From Alphaproteobacteria bacterium (GTDB lineage Bacteria > Pseudomonadota > Alphaproteobacteria > Micavibrionales > Micavibrionaceae): 64,000 bases of DNA. The stretch covers positions 496,001 to 560,000 of the forward strand of contig JAHDXS010000002.1 in the NCBI GenBank assembly GCA_023384135.1. Reading direction: 5' to 3'. The notes under the pieces were generated by a model. That model saw nothing but the letters and a program-made list of their open reading frames with translations, was not told the DNA's origin and made no database searches. Made by a program: the position numbers and the translations under genes. The first letter of the stretch is position 1. Each line of letters starts with the position of its first letter. This document shows positions 25,619-35,059 of the stretch, one piece after another.

Positions 25619-26811
25619 ATTTTTCTCTCAGATTCTCTATCTTCAGCTTCATTTAAATAGCGGTACAAATCCTGCCCCCATACGCTTATCTCACCCTCTC
25701 TCGAAATTCGCAGCCCCTGTGAATTAAGGACTAACTGCCCCCCATCTGGCCCTTGCAAACAACATTCTTTAACCAAAACCCAGCTATCATCCGATTGTTT
25801 CTTAAAACTGGTTAGTAAAACTTGATCATTAGAAAAAAAAGGCACTTGCCCCCAATCCTCTGGAGAATATTCTCCTAAATCAATCTGACTACGGTTTATC
25901 AACCTATGTATCGGTGTATTTTTCACCAATTCGGGTATTAAATTTCTGTACCATCCATACCCTATCGACGTATCCGAATAATCAGAACTCCTTAATCTGC
26001 CAGAGTATATGCCGGCCACAAAAAAAGTCTCTCGCTCATCATATTTAAATGAACCCTTACGAGTTTCAGTTAAAACTCTATCCATCCGAATAATTGGGGC
26101 ACCCGAGAGCGCTGAAAGAGTATTACCGTCAAGCAAGAATACAGGCAGCTGAGAAACGGGCAAACCAGTATCCGAAGCAATAGTTACACGCTTCCATATA
26201 GGAGGACGCAATCCTATATAATTATTCAAAGGATAGCCCGGTATAAAGCAAACATCACCCACATTAGTGTTTAAATGTGACTCTAACTGCTCATTAATAA
26301 ACTTTGATGGCGGCGGCTTAGAAGGATCTTCAAACAGTCCATCTTCAATCGAGAAAAGCCATTCCGGATCAACCGGAAGAGCAAACAAATCTACTGGAAA
26401 GCCTGCAACCTTTGGGGGACCAGAACGTATATAGTCTTTCAAAGCTTCAGGAAATTCTATAATTTTCCTCTTAATATCAAATCTAGTCTGACCACTACTC
26501 TTTCTCTCTATTTTTGAGCCATAATAAGCAATCAAGCTTGGTTCAACCGCTCTTTTAGAAAGTGGCTTTCTAGTGAAAAAATCTCTACCAGAAACAACAT
26601 GCCAGCACGTAATTAAATATGGTGTACCGTCTTCATTTTTATAGAAAAAGCCTGAGCCTCTCGAAAGGAGGCTATTTTCATCATTTGGGTGCAAAATTTC
26701 TATTGGTGTAGTACACAACGAAAACCCTCTAACGCCAGCCTCAGGAAAATTATCCCTAGCGGCCTTTATCAAAGGGTCATTGGGATCGCCATATTTAATG
26801 ACGCCGCTCAT
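25606..26811 (-). CDS. Trypsin-like serine protease domain protein, AT-rich single-gene cassette
   Basis: A 401-residue protein. Residues about 50-260 resemble a trypsin-like fold: GSGFFYKNEDGTPYLITCWHVV carries the catalytic His, VDLFALPV an Asp candidate, and TLSALSGAPII the Ser, in an SGAP variant of the usual GxSGxP/GDSGGP. The rest is unassigned; there is no signal peptide, so it probably acts in the cytoplasm. Base composition is strikingly AT-rich beside hslV and terC. The stop codon falls inside the left copy of the 22-bp direct repeat. It is probably mobile cargo; function is unknown, and defence or toxin roles are possible but unproven. Confidence 0.72.
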   Translation of the reverse strand: MSGVIKYGDPNDPLIKAARDNFPEAGVRGFSLCTTPIEILHPNDENSLLSRGSGFFYKNEDGTPYLITCWHVVSGRDFFTRKPLSKRAVEPSLIAYYGSKIERKSSGQTRFDIKRKIIEFPEALKDYIRSGPPKVAGFPVDLFALPVDPEWLFSIEDGLFEDPSKPPPSKFINEQLESHLNTNVGDVCFIPGYPLNNYIGLRPPIWKRVTIASDTGLPVSQLPVFLLDGNTLSALSGAPIIRMDRVLTETRKGSFKYDERETFFVAGIYSGRLRSSDYSDTSIGYGWYRNLIPELVKNTPIHRLINRSQIDLGEYSPEDWGQVPFFSNDQVLLTSFKKQSDDSWVLVKECCLQGPDGGQLVLNSQGLRISREGEISVWGQDLYRYLNEAEDRESERKIRHS

Positions 26812-26840
26812 CAGAACCTCCGAAGTCGACTCTTAAATAA

Positions 26841-27407
26841 TTAAAGAACCTCAAGAATGACGTTCTCGTTCGTATAAACGCAGATATCCGCCGCGATCTT
26901 CATGGCCTTCCGCGCGATCTGCTCGGCATCGAGGTCATCCCGGTCGTAAAGCGCCCGCGCGGCCGCAAGAGCGTAATTCCCGCCCGACCCGATGCCGATC
27001 ACACCGTCCTGCGGATCGACCACGTCGCCGTTCCCGGTGAGAATCAGCGAGGTGTCCTTGTCTGCGACCGCCATCAACGCCTCCAGCCGCCGCAGATACT
27101 TATCCGTGCGCCAGTCCTTCGCGAGTTCCACGCACGCGCGCGTCAGCTGCCCGGGATGCGCCTCCAGCTTGGCCTCCAGCCGTTCAAACAGCGTGAACGC
27201 GTCGGCGGTCGAACCAGCGAACCCGGCGATGATGCTGTTATCGCGGCCCAGCCTGCGAACCTTCCGAGCATTAGCCTTCAGAACCGTCGAGCCCATGGAG
27301 ACCTGCCCGTCCCCGGCCACGACCACCTTGCCGCCCTTGCGGACGCAAACGATGGTGGTGCCGCGCCAGAGCTGCGCATTCGCGTAATCAAGGGATGGAT
27401 CAAACAT
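26841..27407 (-). CDS. hslV: HslV, peptidase subunit of the HslVU protease
   Basis: A 188-residue N-terminal-nucleophile peptidase. A 16-residue propeptide (ending LWRG) precedes the catalytic Thr 17 in [20 protein letters not shown]; the internal [15 protein letters not shown] is conserved. It degrades proteins unfolded by HslU. In many Alphaproteobacteria the order is hslU-hslV-hisB; here hslV still neighbours hisB (divergent, about 100 nt apart) but hslU has been separated from it. Its 3' end forms one copy of the 22-bp repeat bounding the protease cassette. Confidence 0.96.
   Translation of the reverse strand: MFDPSLDYANAQLWRGTTIVCVRKGGKVVVAGDGQVSMGSTVLKANARKVRRLGRDNSIIAGFAGSTADAFTLFERLEAKLEAHPGQLTRACVELAKDWRTDKYLRRLEALMAVADKDTSLILTGNGDVVDPQDGVIGIGSGGNYALAAARALYDRDDLDAEQIARKAMKIAADICVYTNENVILEVL
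26842..26863. repeat. 22-bp direct repeat, right copy (hslV 3' end)
   Basis: Identical to 25597-25618. It encodes the last residues of HslV (VILEVL) on the minus strand; the base to its left now makes the hslV stop TAA, whereas the other copy would give TAG. Confidence 0.95.
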
Positions 27408-27510
27408 GCTAAAGGTATTGCCGCCCGCGCCCGCGAAGTCAAGGGGGCAAAAACTCGTCGCGTAACGCTATAAAACGCGATATGTTACGGTTTCTTAAGC
27501 GTTTTGTGCG

Positions 27511-28140
27511 ATGAGTACAAAAGAGGTTGTCATGCCCGAAGCCAAAAAACCCGCAAGAACCGCCAAGGTCGAGCGGAAAACGAAAGAAACGGAAATCGCC
27601 GTCTCGGTCAATCTGGACGGGCAGGGGGCCTTTGACATAAAAACGGGAATAGGGTTCTTCGACCACATGCTCGAACAGCTCGCCCGCCATGCCCTCATTG
27701 ACCTGAAAATCGATGCTAAGGGCGATCTGCATATCGACGGGCACCACACCGTGGAAGATACCGGCATCACACTGGGGCAGGCGATAAAGCAAGCCTTGGG
27801 CGATAAAACGGGCATCCGCCGCTACGGTCACTTTGATCTGGTGATGGACGAAGCCCGCTCCAACGTCGCGCTCGACCTCTCCAACCGCCCGTATCTCATC
27901 TGGAACGTTCGCTTTTCCGTGGAACGTCTCGGCGACATGGATACCGAACTGTTTCAGGAGTTTTTCAACGCCCTCGCCCAGAGCGCGGGCATCACGCTCC
28001 ACTGCGAAAACCGCTACGGCACGAACAACCATCACATCATCGAAAGCCTGTTCAAGGCCTTTGCCCGCGCCTTGCGCACGGCTCTGGAAGCCGATCCCCG
28101 CATGGCCGGACAACTGCCCAGCACCAAGGGCGCTTTATAA
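27511..28140 (+). CDS. hisB: Imidazoleglycerol-phosphate dehydratase
   Basis: A 209-residue HisB, the dehydratase for step 6 of histidine synthesis. The metal-binding duplicated motifs [11 protein letters not shown] (about 78-88) and [10 protein letters not shown] (about 170-179) are intact. It has only the dehydratase domain, without the phosphatase fused in enteric bacteria. It may start at the ATG at 27511 or the in-frame ATG at 27532 (MPEAKK). It is divergent from hslV and convergent with the next small membrane-protein gene, so it is separate from the hisH-A-F-E run. Confidence 0.96.
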   Translation: MSTKEVVMPEAKKPARTAKVERKTKETEIAVSVNLDGQGAFDIKTGIGFFDHMLEQLARHALIDLKIDAKGDLHIDGHHTVEDTGITLGQAIKQALGDKTGIRRYGHFDLVMDEARSNVALDLSNRPYLIWNVRFSVERLGDMDTELFQEFFNALAQSAGITLHCENRYGTNNHHIIESLFKAFARALRTALEADPRMAGQLPSTKGAL

Positions 28141-28143
28141 AAA

Positions 28144-28611
28144 CTACCAGTAACGCTTATCCGACCAGCGGTTGCCGACATTCATGACGGCCCACGACAG
28201 CGCCGCGCACATAACCCCGCATTGAATGCTGATGCTCGTCACCTCGAACGAGAGAAACCACAGGAAAAGCTCGTTAAGCAAACCGGCAACGAAACCGAAA
28301 AACACATAATTTACAAGGGTCCCGGCTTTTCGTTGCTCCAGAAACAGCATCGCCGGAAACCCCACGATGAACATATGGATATAAGCGAGGCCCGTGCCGA
28401 GAAAGAGCAAAAGCCCGATCGAGGCAGGATCGAGCAGGGCCTCGTCGATATTGATAATAGGTGAAAGCACAATGAGAATGACGACATAAAGCAACAGCCC
28501 GGCAGCCGGAACCCCGAGGCAAACATAGCCCATGCGGGTCTGCATCGTCACGGCGGTCATGCGTTTGATTTCCTGCTCGGTGAATTCCTGCTGGCGTTTG
28601 CGCTCTGTCAT
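28144..28611 (-). CDS. Hypothetical four-helix membrane protein
   Basis: A 155-residue protein with a charged N-terminal helix and about four membrane segments (VCLGVPAAGLLLYVVILIVL, IGLLLFLGTGLAYIHMFIVG, LVNYVFFGFVAGLLNELFLW, and IQCGVMCAALSWAVMNV). I do not recognise the family. It sits between hisB and hisD, 3 nt from the hisB stop on the opposite strand and 44 nt after the hisD stop on its own strand, so it may be read through from hisD. Confidence 0.6.
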   Translation of the reverse strand: MTERKRQQEFTEQEIKRMTAVTMQTRMGYVCLGVPAAGLLLYVVILIVLSPIINIDEALLDPASIGLLLFLGTGLAYIHMFIVGFPAMLFLEQRKAGTLVNYVFFGFVAGLLNELFLWFLSFEVTSISIQCGVMCAALSWAVMNVGNRWSDKRYW

Positions 28612-28655
28612 AACCGGATTGTAAAGAAATCCGCAGGCACTTGTCAGCGCTAATT

Positions 28656-29957
28656 TTAGAGCTTCCGACGCCGCAGAACTTCGCCATGCGCAGGAAAACC
28701 TTCATAGTCTGTAAGCACGGCGACATCGTCCTTTAAAGACTCAAAGCCCGCACGGTCACAACGGGACAAAGACGTACGCTTGAGAAAATCCCACACAGAC
28801 GTACAGGAATAACTGTGCGCCCACCCCCCGGTCGGCAGAACATGGTTAACGCCGATCCCGTAATTACCAAGAGAGGAGGGGGTATATTCTCCGATCAAAA
28901 TCTCCCCGGCATTTCTAAGGCTTGCCAGAATCTCGTGGCCGTTCTTGACCTTGAGGTGAAGATGTTCGGGCGCGTACAAATTGGAAAAAGCGATGGAATC
29001 TTCAAGGCTCTCGGTCAAGATGACCCCACCATAGTTTGCCATAACGTGATGACAAATTTCACGGTGCGGAGAGGGCAGCGTATCAATAATTTTGCCCATA
29101 TTATTTTTTACATAAGTCGCCAGAGCTTCGTCATGCGTGACCAGCAGGGCGGCGGAATCATCCCCATGCTCCGCCTCGTTCAAAAGATCGAGAATCGTGT
29201 TGTCCGGGTCCGCGCTCCCGTCCGCCAGAACGATCGACTCCGACGGCCCGGCGGGCATACCGGGATCCAGAACCTCCGACAAAATCTTCTTCGCCGCCGC
29301 CACATAGGGGCTCCCCGGCCCCAGAACCTTGCGCACAGCGGGCACGCTTTGCGTCCCATAGGCCAGCGCCGCGATGGCCTGCGCCCCGCCGCATTTATAG
29401 ACATTTTCAACGCCGCACAGCCGCGCCGTGAACAAAGTGGCCGCATCGCAGCCGCCGTCGGGAGTAGGGGGCGTCACAATCGCGATTTGCGGAACACCCG
29501 CGATCACCGCCGGAACCGCGAGCATATAAAGTGCGGAAGGAAACGCGCCCTTCCCGCGCGGCACATAAAGCCCGACAGACTCAACCGCGCTCACCTGCTC
29601 CCCGGCCCAAACCCCCGGCTCCACCTCGACCATCCAATGCCGCTCGACCCGGTGCATCTGTTCCTCGTGAAACACGCGCACATTACGAACGCAGCGCTCA
29701 ATCGCCTGCTTGAGCCGTTCATCCAGCCTACTTTCCGCCGCATCAAACTCTGCCCCGGAAACCCGGATATCCGAGACCACCGCGCCCTCGAACCGCTGCG
29801 CATACTCTCGCAGGGCCGCATCACCGCGGGCGCGCACATCCTCGATAATGGGCCGAACCTTCTCGGCAACAGCCTCGATATCCGCCTGTCCGCGCTTGAG
29901 AATCCGCGCCCTCGTCGCCTCGTCGGTCTGCGCCCATCGGTAAAATGCAACACTCAT
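28656..29957 (-). CDS. hisD: Histidinol dehydrogenase
   Basis: A 433-residue HisD, which oxidises L-histidinol to L-histidine in two NAD-dependent steps. Conserved segments include GLYVPRGKGAFPSALYMLAVPA, KCGGAQAIAALAYGTQSVP and PAGPSESIVLADG, and the zinc- and substrate-binding His residues in APEHLHL and NHVLPTGGWAHSYS. It is divergent from hisH, with an 80-nt shared upstream region that probably contains both promoters, so the histidine genes here are split between strands. Confidence 0.97.
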   Translation of the reverse strand: MSVAFYRWAQTDEATRARILKRGQADIEAVAEKVRPIIEDVRARGDAALREYAQRFEGAVVSDIRVSGAEFDAAESRLDERLKQAIERCVRNVRVFHEEQMHRVERHWMVEVEPGVWAGEQVSAVESVGLYVPRGKGAFPSALYMLAVPAVIAGVPQIAIVTPPTPDGGCDAATLFTARLCGVENVYKCGGAQAIAALAYGTQSVPAVRKVLGPGSPYVAAAKKILSEVLDPGMPAGPSESIVLADGSADPDNTILDLLNEAEHGDDSAALLVTHDEALATYVKNNMGKIIDTLPSPHREICHHVMANYGGVILTESLEDSIAFSNLYAPEHLHLKVKNGHEILASLRNAGEILIGEYTPSSLGNYGIGVNHVLPTGGWAHSYSCTSVWDFLKRTSLSRCDRAGFESLKDDVAVLTDYEGFPAHGEVLRRRKL

Positions 29958-30037
29958 TGTGTCTGGCCGGTCTTTCGATTACAAACAGGGGGAAAAGCCC
30001 AAATATTAAGGCTAGGACATACAACGAAAAACGGCCG

Positions 30038-30709
30038 ATGGCAAAAGAAACTGTTGTGATCATAGACTACGGCTCGGGCAATCTGCGCTCCGCCGCCAAG
30101 GCGTTCGAGCGCATAGGCAACACCGATGGCCGTGAAACATCAGTCGTGGTCTCGAACAAGCCTGAAGACCTGTTATCAGCATCGCGGATCGTCTTGCCGG
30201 GGCAGGGGGCGTTCGGCGATTGCATGAACGGCCTGACCGCAATCGAAGGCATGAGGGAAGCCCTTTACGAAACCGTCCGGCAAAAAGCCGTACCTTTTCT
30301 CGGCATCTGCGTCGGCATGCAGCTTCTGGCGACAAGGGGCCTCGAACACGGCGCCCACGCGGGCCTGAATTGGATCGAGGGCGAGGTCCTTCCCCTGCAG
30401 GCCGACGACCCGAACCTCAAGATCCCGCACATGGGCTGGAACGATCTGGCCTTCCCTTCAGCTTCGGTCCAACAGGACAATCGCCACTTTGTGCTGCGCA
30501 ACATAAGTTCTTCAGATAATTTCTATTTTGTTCACTCTTTTGTGTTCCAATGTAAACATACACATCATGTTCTGGCCCTCACGGACTACGGCAGTTTTCA
30601 AACCGCCATAGTCGGCAAGGACAACATGATAGGGGTTCAGTTCCACCCCGAAAAAAGCCAGAATGCAGGGCTAAGATTGATTGGAAATTTCCTGGACTGG
30701 AAACCTTAG
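30038..30709 (+). CDS. hisH: Imidazole glycerol phosphate synthase, glutaminase subunit
   Basis: A 223-residue class I glutamine amidotransferase that supplies ammonia to HisF. The nucleophile elbow is in FLGICVGMQLLA, and the His-Glu pair in GVQFHPEKSQ. The ATG at 30038 (MAKETVVIIDYGSGN) is chosen over the longer frame from 29945, which overlaps the 5' end of hisD. It starts the run hisH, acetyltransferase, hisA, hisF, hisE, all on the plus strand with short gaps. Confidence 0.95.
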   Translation: MAKETVVIIDYGSGNLRSAAKAFERIGNTDGRETSVVVSNKPEDLLSASRIVLPGQGAFGDCMNGLTAIEGMREALYETVRQKAVPFLGICVGMQLLATRGLEHGAHAGLNWIEGEVLPLQADDPNLKIPHMGWNDLAFPSASVQQDNRHFVLRNISSSDNFYFVHSFVFQCKHTHHVLALTDYGSFQTAIVGKDNMIGVQFHPEKSQNAGLRLIGNFLDWKP

Positions 30710-30760
30710 TCGCGGCATAGGCGAATAAGTCATTGAAGATAGTAAGGAAGGCCCGGACGG

Positions 30761-31333
30761 ATGAGCGATAAAATGAGTTTCAAGACCTTGACGCCTGTGC
30801 CACGGGTCGAACGTCTTGAATCCCTGACCTTGGGCGACCTCAACGATCTATGTGATTCCGCCACTGCCGCAATCGAGGGTGGCGGGGGCTTCGGATGGAT
30901 CAAAGTTCCCGAGCGCGATGTTCTCGAGCGCTACTGGCAGGGCGTTGTCGCCATGCCCTCCCGCATCTTATTGGTGGCACGGCTTGATGGGGTGATCTGC
31001 GGAACCTGCCAACTCATGAAGCCGCCCCCAAACAACGAGGCCCAGAGCCTCAGCGTGCAACTCACAACAAACTTCGTCGCCCCATGGGCGCGTGGCCACG
31101 GCCTAGCCCGGATGCTCTTAAAGGAAGCCGAAGCACAGGCGCGGGCACAGGACTATATGGTCATCAATCTGGATGTTCGCGAAACGATGACAGCAGCTAT
31201 AGCGCTATACGAAAAGGAAGGCTTCAAACGCATCGGCGAACACCCCTGCTACGCGCGCGTGAATGGAAAAATCCTTAAAGGTTTCTACTACTACAAGATC
31301 ATATCGCCAGAAGCTGCGGAACAAGCCACTTGA
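30761..31333 (+). CDS. GNAT-family N-acetyltransferase within the his run
   Basis: A 190-residue acetyltransferase of the GNAT fold. The acetyl-CoA-binding region is NFVAPWARGHGLARMLLKEA (about 105-124), followed by the beta5-alpha4 segment INLDVRETMTAAIALYEKEGF, with a conserved Tyr, and a final substrate strand. A strong AAGGAAGG site precedes the ATG. It lies between hisH and hisA in the same direction and is probably co-transcribed. Its substrate is unknown; nothing in histidine synthesis needs an acetyltransferase, so the place may reflect co-regulation only. Confidence 0.85.
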   Translation: MSDKMSFKTLTPVPRVERLESLTLGDLNDLCDSATAAIEGGGGFGWIKVPERDVLERYWQGVVAMPSRILLVARLDGVICGTCQLMKPPPNNEAQSLSVQLTTNFVAPWARGHGLARMLLKEAEAQARAQDYMVINLDVRETMTAAIALYEKEGFKRIGEHPCYARVNGKILKGFYYYKIISPEAAEQAT

Positions 31334-31365
31334 GTCCCTGCCCGTTTCAAGTTATGCGTTAAACC

Positions 31366-32115
31366 ATGATCATCTACCCCGCAATCGACCTCAAGGGCGG
31401 CCGATGTGTGCGCCTTTACAAGGGCGACATGAATCAGGATACCGTCTACAACGAAAGCCCCGCGCAACAGGCGCATGAATGGGCGAGGGCGGGTTTTTCA
31501 TGGATCCACGTCGTTGATCTCGACGGCGCCGTGCAAGGCGCCCCCGTAAACGAACAGGCCGTCCGCGCCATCGTGGACGCGGTGGATATTCCTGTCCAAC
31601 TCGGGGGCGGCATCAGAACCCTTGCCCAGATCGGCGACTGGCTGGAGCAGGGCGTCTCCCGTGTCATTCTCGGTACGGTGGCGGTTCGCAACCCGGCGCT
31701 GGTAGCAGAGGCATGCACATTATTCCCCGGGCAGATTGTAATCGGACTCGACGCCCGCGCCGGCAACGTCGCCGTGGAGGGCTGGGTAGAAGACTCCACC
31801 ATTAAGGCCACCGACCTCGCCAAAAAATTCGAAGATATTGGTGTATGCGGTATTATCTATACCGACATTGACCGCGACGGGACCGGAGAAGGCCTGAACA
31901 TGGACTCCACCCTCGCCCTCGCCCGCGCAACCGCCCTGCCCGTAATCGCCTCAGGCGGAGTCGGCTCCCTCGAAGACCTGAAAAACGTCTACGAGGCCGG
32001 AAAGCAGGGCATCAGCGGCGTGATCGTGGGAAAAGCCCTCTATGAAAAGAAATTTACCGCTCGCGAAGCTCTGGCCGTTGCCGCTGGCGGCGAAGGCCTG
32101 TCCGCCGCCTCATAA
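31366..32115 (+). CDS. hisA: ProFAR isomerase HisA
   Basis: A 249-residue (beta/alpha)8 barrel that isomerises ProFAR to PRFAR. The catalytic Asp lies in [20 protein letters not shown] (about residue 8), and the second in [12 protein letters not shown]; phosphate-binding loops QLGGGIRT and ASGGVGS are intact. It starts 32 nt after the acetyltransferase gene and 11 nt before hisF. Confidence 0.97.
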   Translation: MIIYPAIDLKGGRCVRLYKGDMNQDTVYNESPAQQAHEWARAGFSWIHVVDLDGAVQGAPVNEQAVRAIVDAVDIPVQLGGGIRTLAQIGDWLEQGVSRVILGTVAVRNPALVAEACTLFPGQIVIGLDARAGNVAVEGWVEDSTIKATDLAKKFEDIGVCGIIYTDIDRDGTGEGLNMDSTLALARATALPVIASGGVGSLEDLKNVYEAGKQGISGVIVGKALYEKKFTAREALAVAAGGEGLSAAS

Positions 32116-32126
32116 CAAGGATCATT

Positions 32127-32888
32127 ATGCTCAAAACTCGCATCATTCCCTGTCTGGACGTCAACGAGGGCCGCGTGGTCAAGGGCGTAAACTTTGTCGA
32201 TCTGATTGACGCGGGCGATCCTGTGGAGCAAGCCAAGATTTATGACGAACAGGGTGCGGATGAACTCTGTTTCCTTGATATTACGGCGACCAGCAGCAAC
32301 CGCGAGACCATCTTCGACGTCGTGCGACAAACAGCCGAGCAGGTGTTTATTCCCCTCACTGTGGGCGGCGGCGTGCGAACGCTGGCCGACATCCGCAAAT
32401 TGCTGGAAGCAGGGGCCGATAAAATCTCCATCAACTCTGCTGCGGTAAAAAACCCTGACTTCGTGCGCGAGGCCGCAGAAAAATGCGGTAATCAGTGTAT
32501 CGTTGTCGCCATCGACGCCAAGGCCCGCACCGATGGTTCCGAAGGCTGGGAAATCTACACACACGGCGGACGCCAGCCGACCGGCATTGACGCCATTGAA
32601 TGGGCGATCAAAATGGCGGATTACGGGGCCGGGGAAATCCTCCTCACCTCTATGGATCGGGACGGAACAAAAAAAGGATTCGACATCGCCCTCACCCGCA
32701 CGGTCGCCGATGCCGTACGTGTCCCCGTGATTGCTTCGGGCGGAGTAGGGAATCTCATCCATCTTGTGGATGGAATTAGGGATGGCCACGCCTCAGCCGT
32801 CTTGGCAGCCTCGATATTCCACTTTGGAGAATATACGATCGCAGAGGCCAAGCGGGAAATGAAAAAGCAAGGAATACCAGTACGATGA
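32127..32888 (+). CDS. hisF: Imidazole glycerol phosphate synthase, cyclase subunit
   Basis: A 253-residue (beta/alpha)8 barrel, the partner of HisH, which closes the imidazole ring and releases AICAR. The catalytic Asp residues are in [19 protein letters not shown] (about residue 11) and [14 protein letters not shown]; phosphate loops TVGGGVRT and ASGGVGN are intact. An AAGGA site precedes the ATG. It overlaps hisE by 4 nt. Confidence 0.97.
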   Translation: MLKTRIIPCLDVNEGRVVKGVNFVDLIDAGDPVEQAKIYDEQGADELCFLDITATSSNRETIFDVVRQTAEQVFIPLTVGGGVRTLADIRKLLEAGADKISINSAAVKNPDFVREAAEKCGNQCIVVAIDAKARTDGSEGWEIYTHGGRQPTGIDAIEWAIKMADYGAGEILLTSMDRDGTKKGFDIALTRTVADAVRVPVIASGGVGNLIHLVDGIRDGHASAVLAASIFHFGEYTIAEAKREMKKQGIPVR

Positions 32889-33238
32889 GCAACGATATTC
32901 TTTCAAAGCTTTACGATGTTTTACAGTCAAGAAAGGCCAACTCTACCGAGAAATCTTATGTCTCGTCATTATACGCACAGGGTGTGGATAAAATGGCAGC
33001 TAAGATCCTTGAAGAAGCGGACGAAACCATCGCCGAAGCTCGAAAACTTGACAAAAATGCCGCCGATGATAAGGCGCGTACAGCCCTGATTGCGGAATCG
33101 GCAGACCTCACCTTCCATCTTCTGGTGCTCTTGGCGCACTATGAGATCCAGCCCTCTGAGATTCTCAAAGTGCTTGAAGGCCGCTTCGGCATCGGTGGCC
33201 TAGAAGAGAAGGCATCAAGGCCCTCTCAAAAAAATTAA
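32885..33238 (+). CDS. hisE: Phosphoribosyl-ATP pyrophosphatase
   Basis: A 117-residue all-helical pyrophosphatase that hydrolyses PR-ATP to PR-AMP in histidine synthesis. The metal-binding motif is in [13 protein letters not shown] (about 38-50) and the second acidic helix in [17 protein letters not shown]. It stands as a separate gene, not fused to hisI. The start overlaps hisF by 4 nt. It is the last gene of the run; hisG, hisC, hisI and hisZ are not in the window. Confidence 0.95.
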   Translation: MSNDILSKLYDVLQSRKANSTEKSYVSSLYAQGVDKMAAKILEEADETIAEARKLDKNAADDKARTALIAESADLTFHLLVLLAHYEIQPSEILKVLEGRFGIGGLEEKASRPSQKN

Positions 33239-33503
33239 TCGATAGATTTCATCCGTTGGGGTGGCGCTGCGCCTTAATCATCACCTCATTATCGACCTAA
33301 AGCAAAAGCCTGTTGCCGAAAAAAAGCCGTCGCGTCCGTGAAATCCCCGATCAGATAAACAACACCGTTGGCTTACTAAAAGTCATAGCGAGCCTCTCAC
33401 GCACACAAGCTATACCCGTGCCCCCTGAAAATGACAAATTTCTTGGCAGAGCAACATTCTTCCAACTATAATCCACAAAGAATAAGAAAATAAGGGGTCG
33501 GGC
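33239..33503. other. Intergenic region before the putative zincin gene
   Basis: About 265 nt after hisE. A short GGCGCTGCGCC hairpin lies at about 33264-33274 without a T-run, so it is not a clear terminator. The right end holds a good promoter (described separately). No small gene or RNA is recognised in between. Confidence 0.45.
33443..33472 (+). promoter_or_regulatory. Sigma-70-type promoter upstream of the putative zincin
   Basis: TTGGCA (33443-33448), an 18-nt spacer and a perfect TATAAT (33467-33472), 31 nt before the GTG start at 33504. This is the best consensus promoter I see in the window. Confidence 0.65.
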
Positions 33504-35048
33504 GTGCCGGAAGCCATAGCAGAAGCCGAACAGGAAATCACGCCCGGAGCGCAAGCCGCGCCGGAGATCGCCAAGCCTGAGCAGGGCACGCTGCGCAGAA
33601 CCTTCCAGCGCGAATCCGGTCAGTTTTTTAAGATCGACCTTGACCCCATGACGACCGCCCCGGCGGAAACCGGCATCACGGGCATAGTGAACGACCCGAG
33701 CTTCGTTAATCAGCTCTGGGACAAACCCCACGTTTATTACGACGACCTCAACTCATCGATTTTCACATCGCAGTTGCGTGCACAAATGAGAGCGGTGACG
33801 CCGACCCCCGCCGAGGGAGCATCTTGGGACGCCCACTATCGCGCCAACAGGGAAAACCTCAGGGAAACCCTGATCGAAACCGGCGAAACATTCATGAATA
33901 ACCTGCGCGAAACCTCGCCCGAGCTTCATGCTCTTATAGAAAGAGACATCCATCAAAGCCTGCGCCCGTTGGGCGGCTCAACCTTGCCGACTGTTCAGGA
34001 AATGACGGACTCCCTCGACCCCGAAGAAAAACTGGCGCTTGAAAGACTGCGCGCCGCCAACCGAATGACCACAAATTACTTTGTGAATACGCTTTACGCG
34101 AACGAAGCATTGACCAGCCTGGTGGAATCCCAAACCATGCCCTCGCCAGAAGAGCTTGAGGAAGCCGCAGTCGCCTACCGCGAGTCTAAAACCGTCATGG
34201 CCTTCATGCCCGGTGAAAACTTCTCGCTGATGGGCAACTCCGAAATCCACCGCTCGTTGCAGCAGGCCCGCAATCCGCCGCCCGGAACCAACGCAGAATG
34301 GGCGGCGGTCGTTACGGCCCACGAAACTGAACATTTGATTGACGCGGCAAAAGACAGGGACCCCAAAATTCTTCCTCCTGAATTGCGAGCCGTTATCGAA
34401 CTCACAGGCGACACCATGTCGATGATGGGCACAATTCAGGAAACATTCTCGCATATGAGGGAAATCGAAGCCGACCTCTCGGCCGTTCAGGCCGTGTACG
34501 GACAGGTAACACCGGAAATTTTACCCTATTGGGGCGCTATTCGAATCGGCGATAGCATGATCAATACCATGCCCCAGCTCTTGCGCGAAAAAATCCCGGA
34601 GAACGAAAATATCATAGTGGTTCCGTCGGCCGTCAGAGACAACCACGACACCGGATACTTCGTCTCCGAATATCTTGAAACCGGAAACATCCCCGACTAC
34701 TTTGAAATGAAATCCGCCGTGGATGGCTTCTACGATAAAACAGCCGATCAACTAATCGCGGCGGCGCAAGCGCCGCTAAAGGAGGCGGGCCAGCCGCAAG
34801 CAACCCTGCGCACACTAACACCCAGCCTTTCTGATACAGTTGACCTTGTGCAACGCACATTGGCGCAAGACCCGCCCGTATATTCTCCGGCAGAGGCGCA
34901 AATCGCACAGAAATTCGTGGAGGGAATGACCGAGCAGCTCGGAATAGAACGCGGAAACATCGCGCAATCCCTGACAAACGCGATAAGCGCCCTGCCCAAG
35001 CAACCTGAAAACACCCCGGCTCCCGCAGCAGCCCCGGCCGTGAATTAG
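33504..35048 (+). CDS. Hypothetical protein with zinc-metallopeptidase (HExxH...EAD) motifs
   Basis: A 514-residue cytoplasmic-looking protein, no signal peptide, starting with GTG after a TAAGGGG site. The middle contains VVTAHETEHLID (HETEH, an HExxH zinc site, about residue 273) and about 50 residues later REIEADLSAVQAV, where the Glu before Ala-Asp is in the position of the third zinc ligand in M48-like gluzincins. The N terminus and the C-terminal 60 residues are Ala/Pro/Glu-rich and probably disordered. I know no named family for it. It is monocistronic, facing parB convergently across 11 nt. Peptidase activity is inferred from the two motifs only. Confidence 0.6.
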   Translation: MPEAIAEAEQEITPGAQAAPEIAKPEQGTLRRTFQRESGQFFKIDLDPMTTAPAETGITGIVNDPSFVNQLWDKPHVYYDDLNSSIFTSQLRAQMRAVTPTPAEGASWDAHYRANRENLRETLIETGETFMNNLRETSPELHALIERDIHQSLRPLGGSTLPTVQEMTDSLDPEEKLALERLRAANRMTTNYFVNTLYANEALTSLVESQTMPSPEELEEAAVAYRESKTVMAFMPGENFSLMGNSEIHRSLQQARNPPPGTNAEWAAVVTAHETEHLIDAAKDRDPKILPPELRAVIELTGDTMSMMGTIQETFSHMREIEADLSAVQAVYGQVTPEILPYWGAIRIGDSMINTMPQLLREKIPENENIIVVPSAVRDNHDTGYFVSEYLETGNIPDYFEMKSAVDGFYDKTADQLIAAAQAPLKEAGQPQATLRTLTPSLSDTVDLVQRTLAQDPPVYSPAEAQIAQKFVEGMTEQLGIERGNIAQSLTNAISALPKQPENTPAPAAAPAVN

Positions 35049-35059
35049 CAATATAAAAT

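Larger units (their letters stand above)
25597..26863. mobile_element. Putative single-gene insertion bounded by a 22-bp direct repeat
   Basis: The segment between the two repeat copies (unique part 25619-26841) carries only the AT-rich protease gene and no recombinase. Insertion duplicated 22 bp that form the overlapping 3' ends of terC2 and hslV, so neither gene was broken. Duplicating the end of a gene on entry is typical of site-specific integration, but no integrase is encoded here, so an integrase acting in trans is inferred. Confidence 0.7.
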
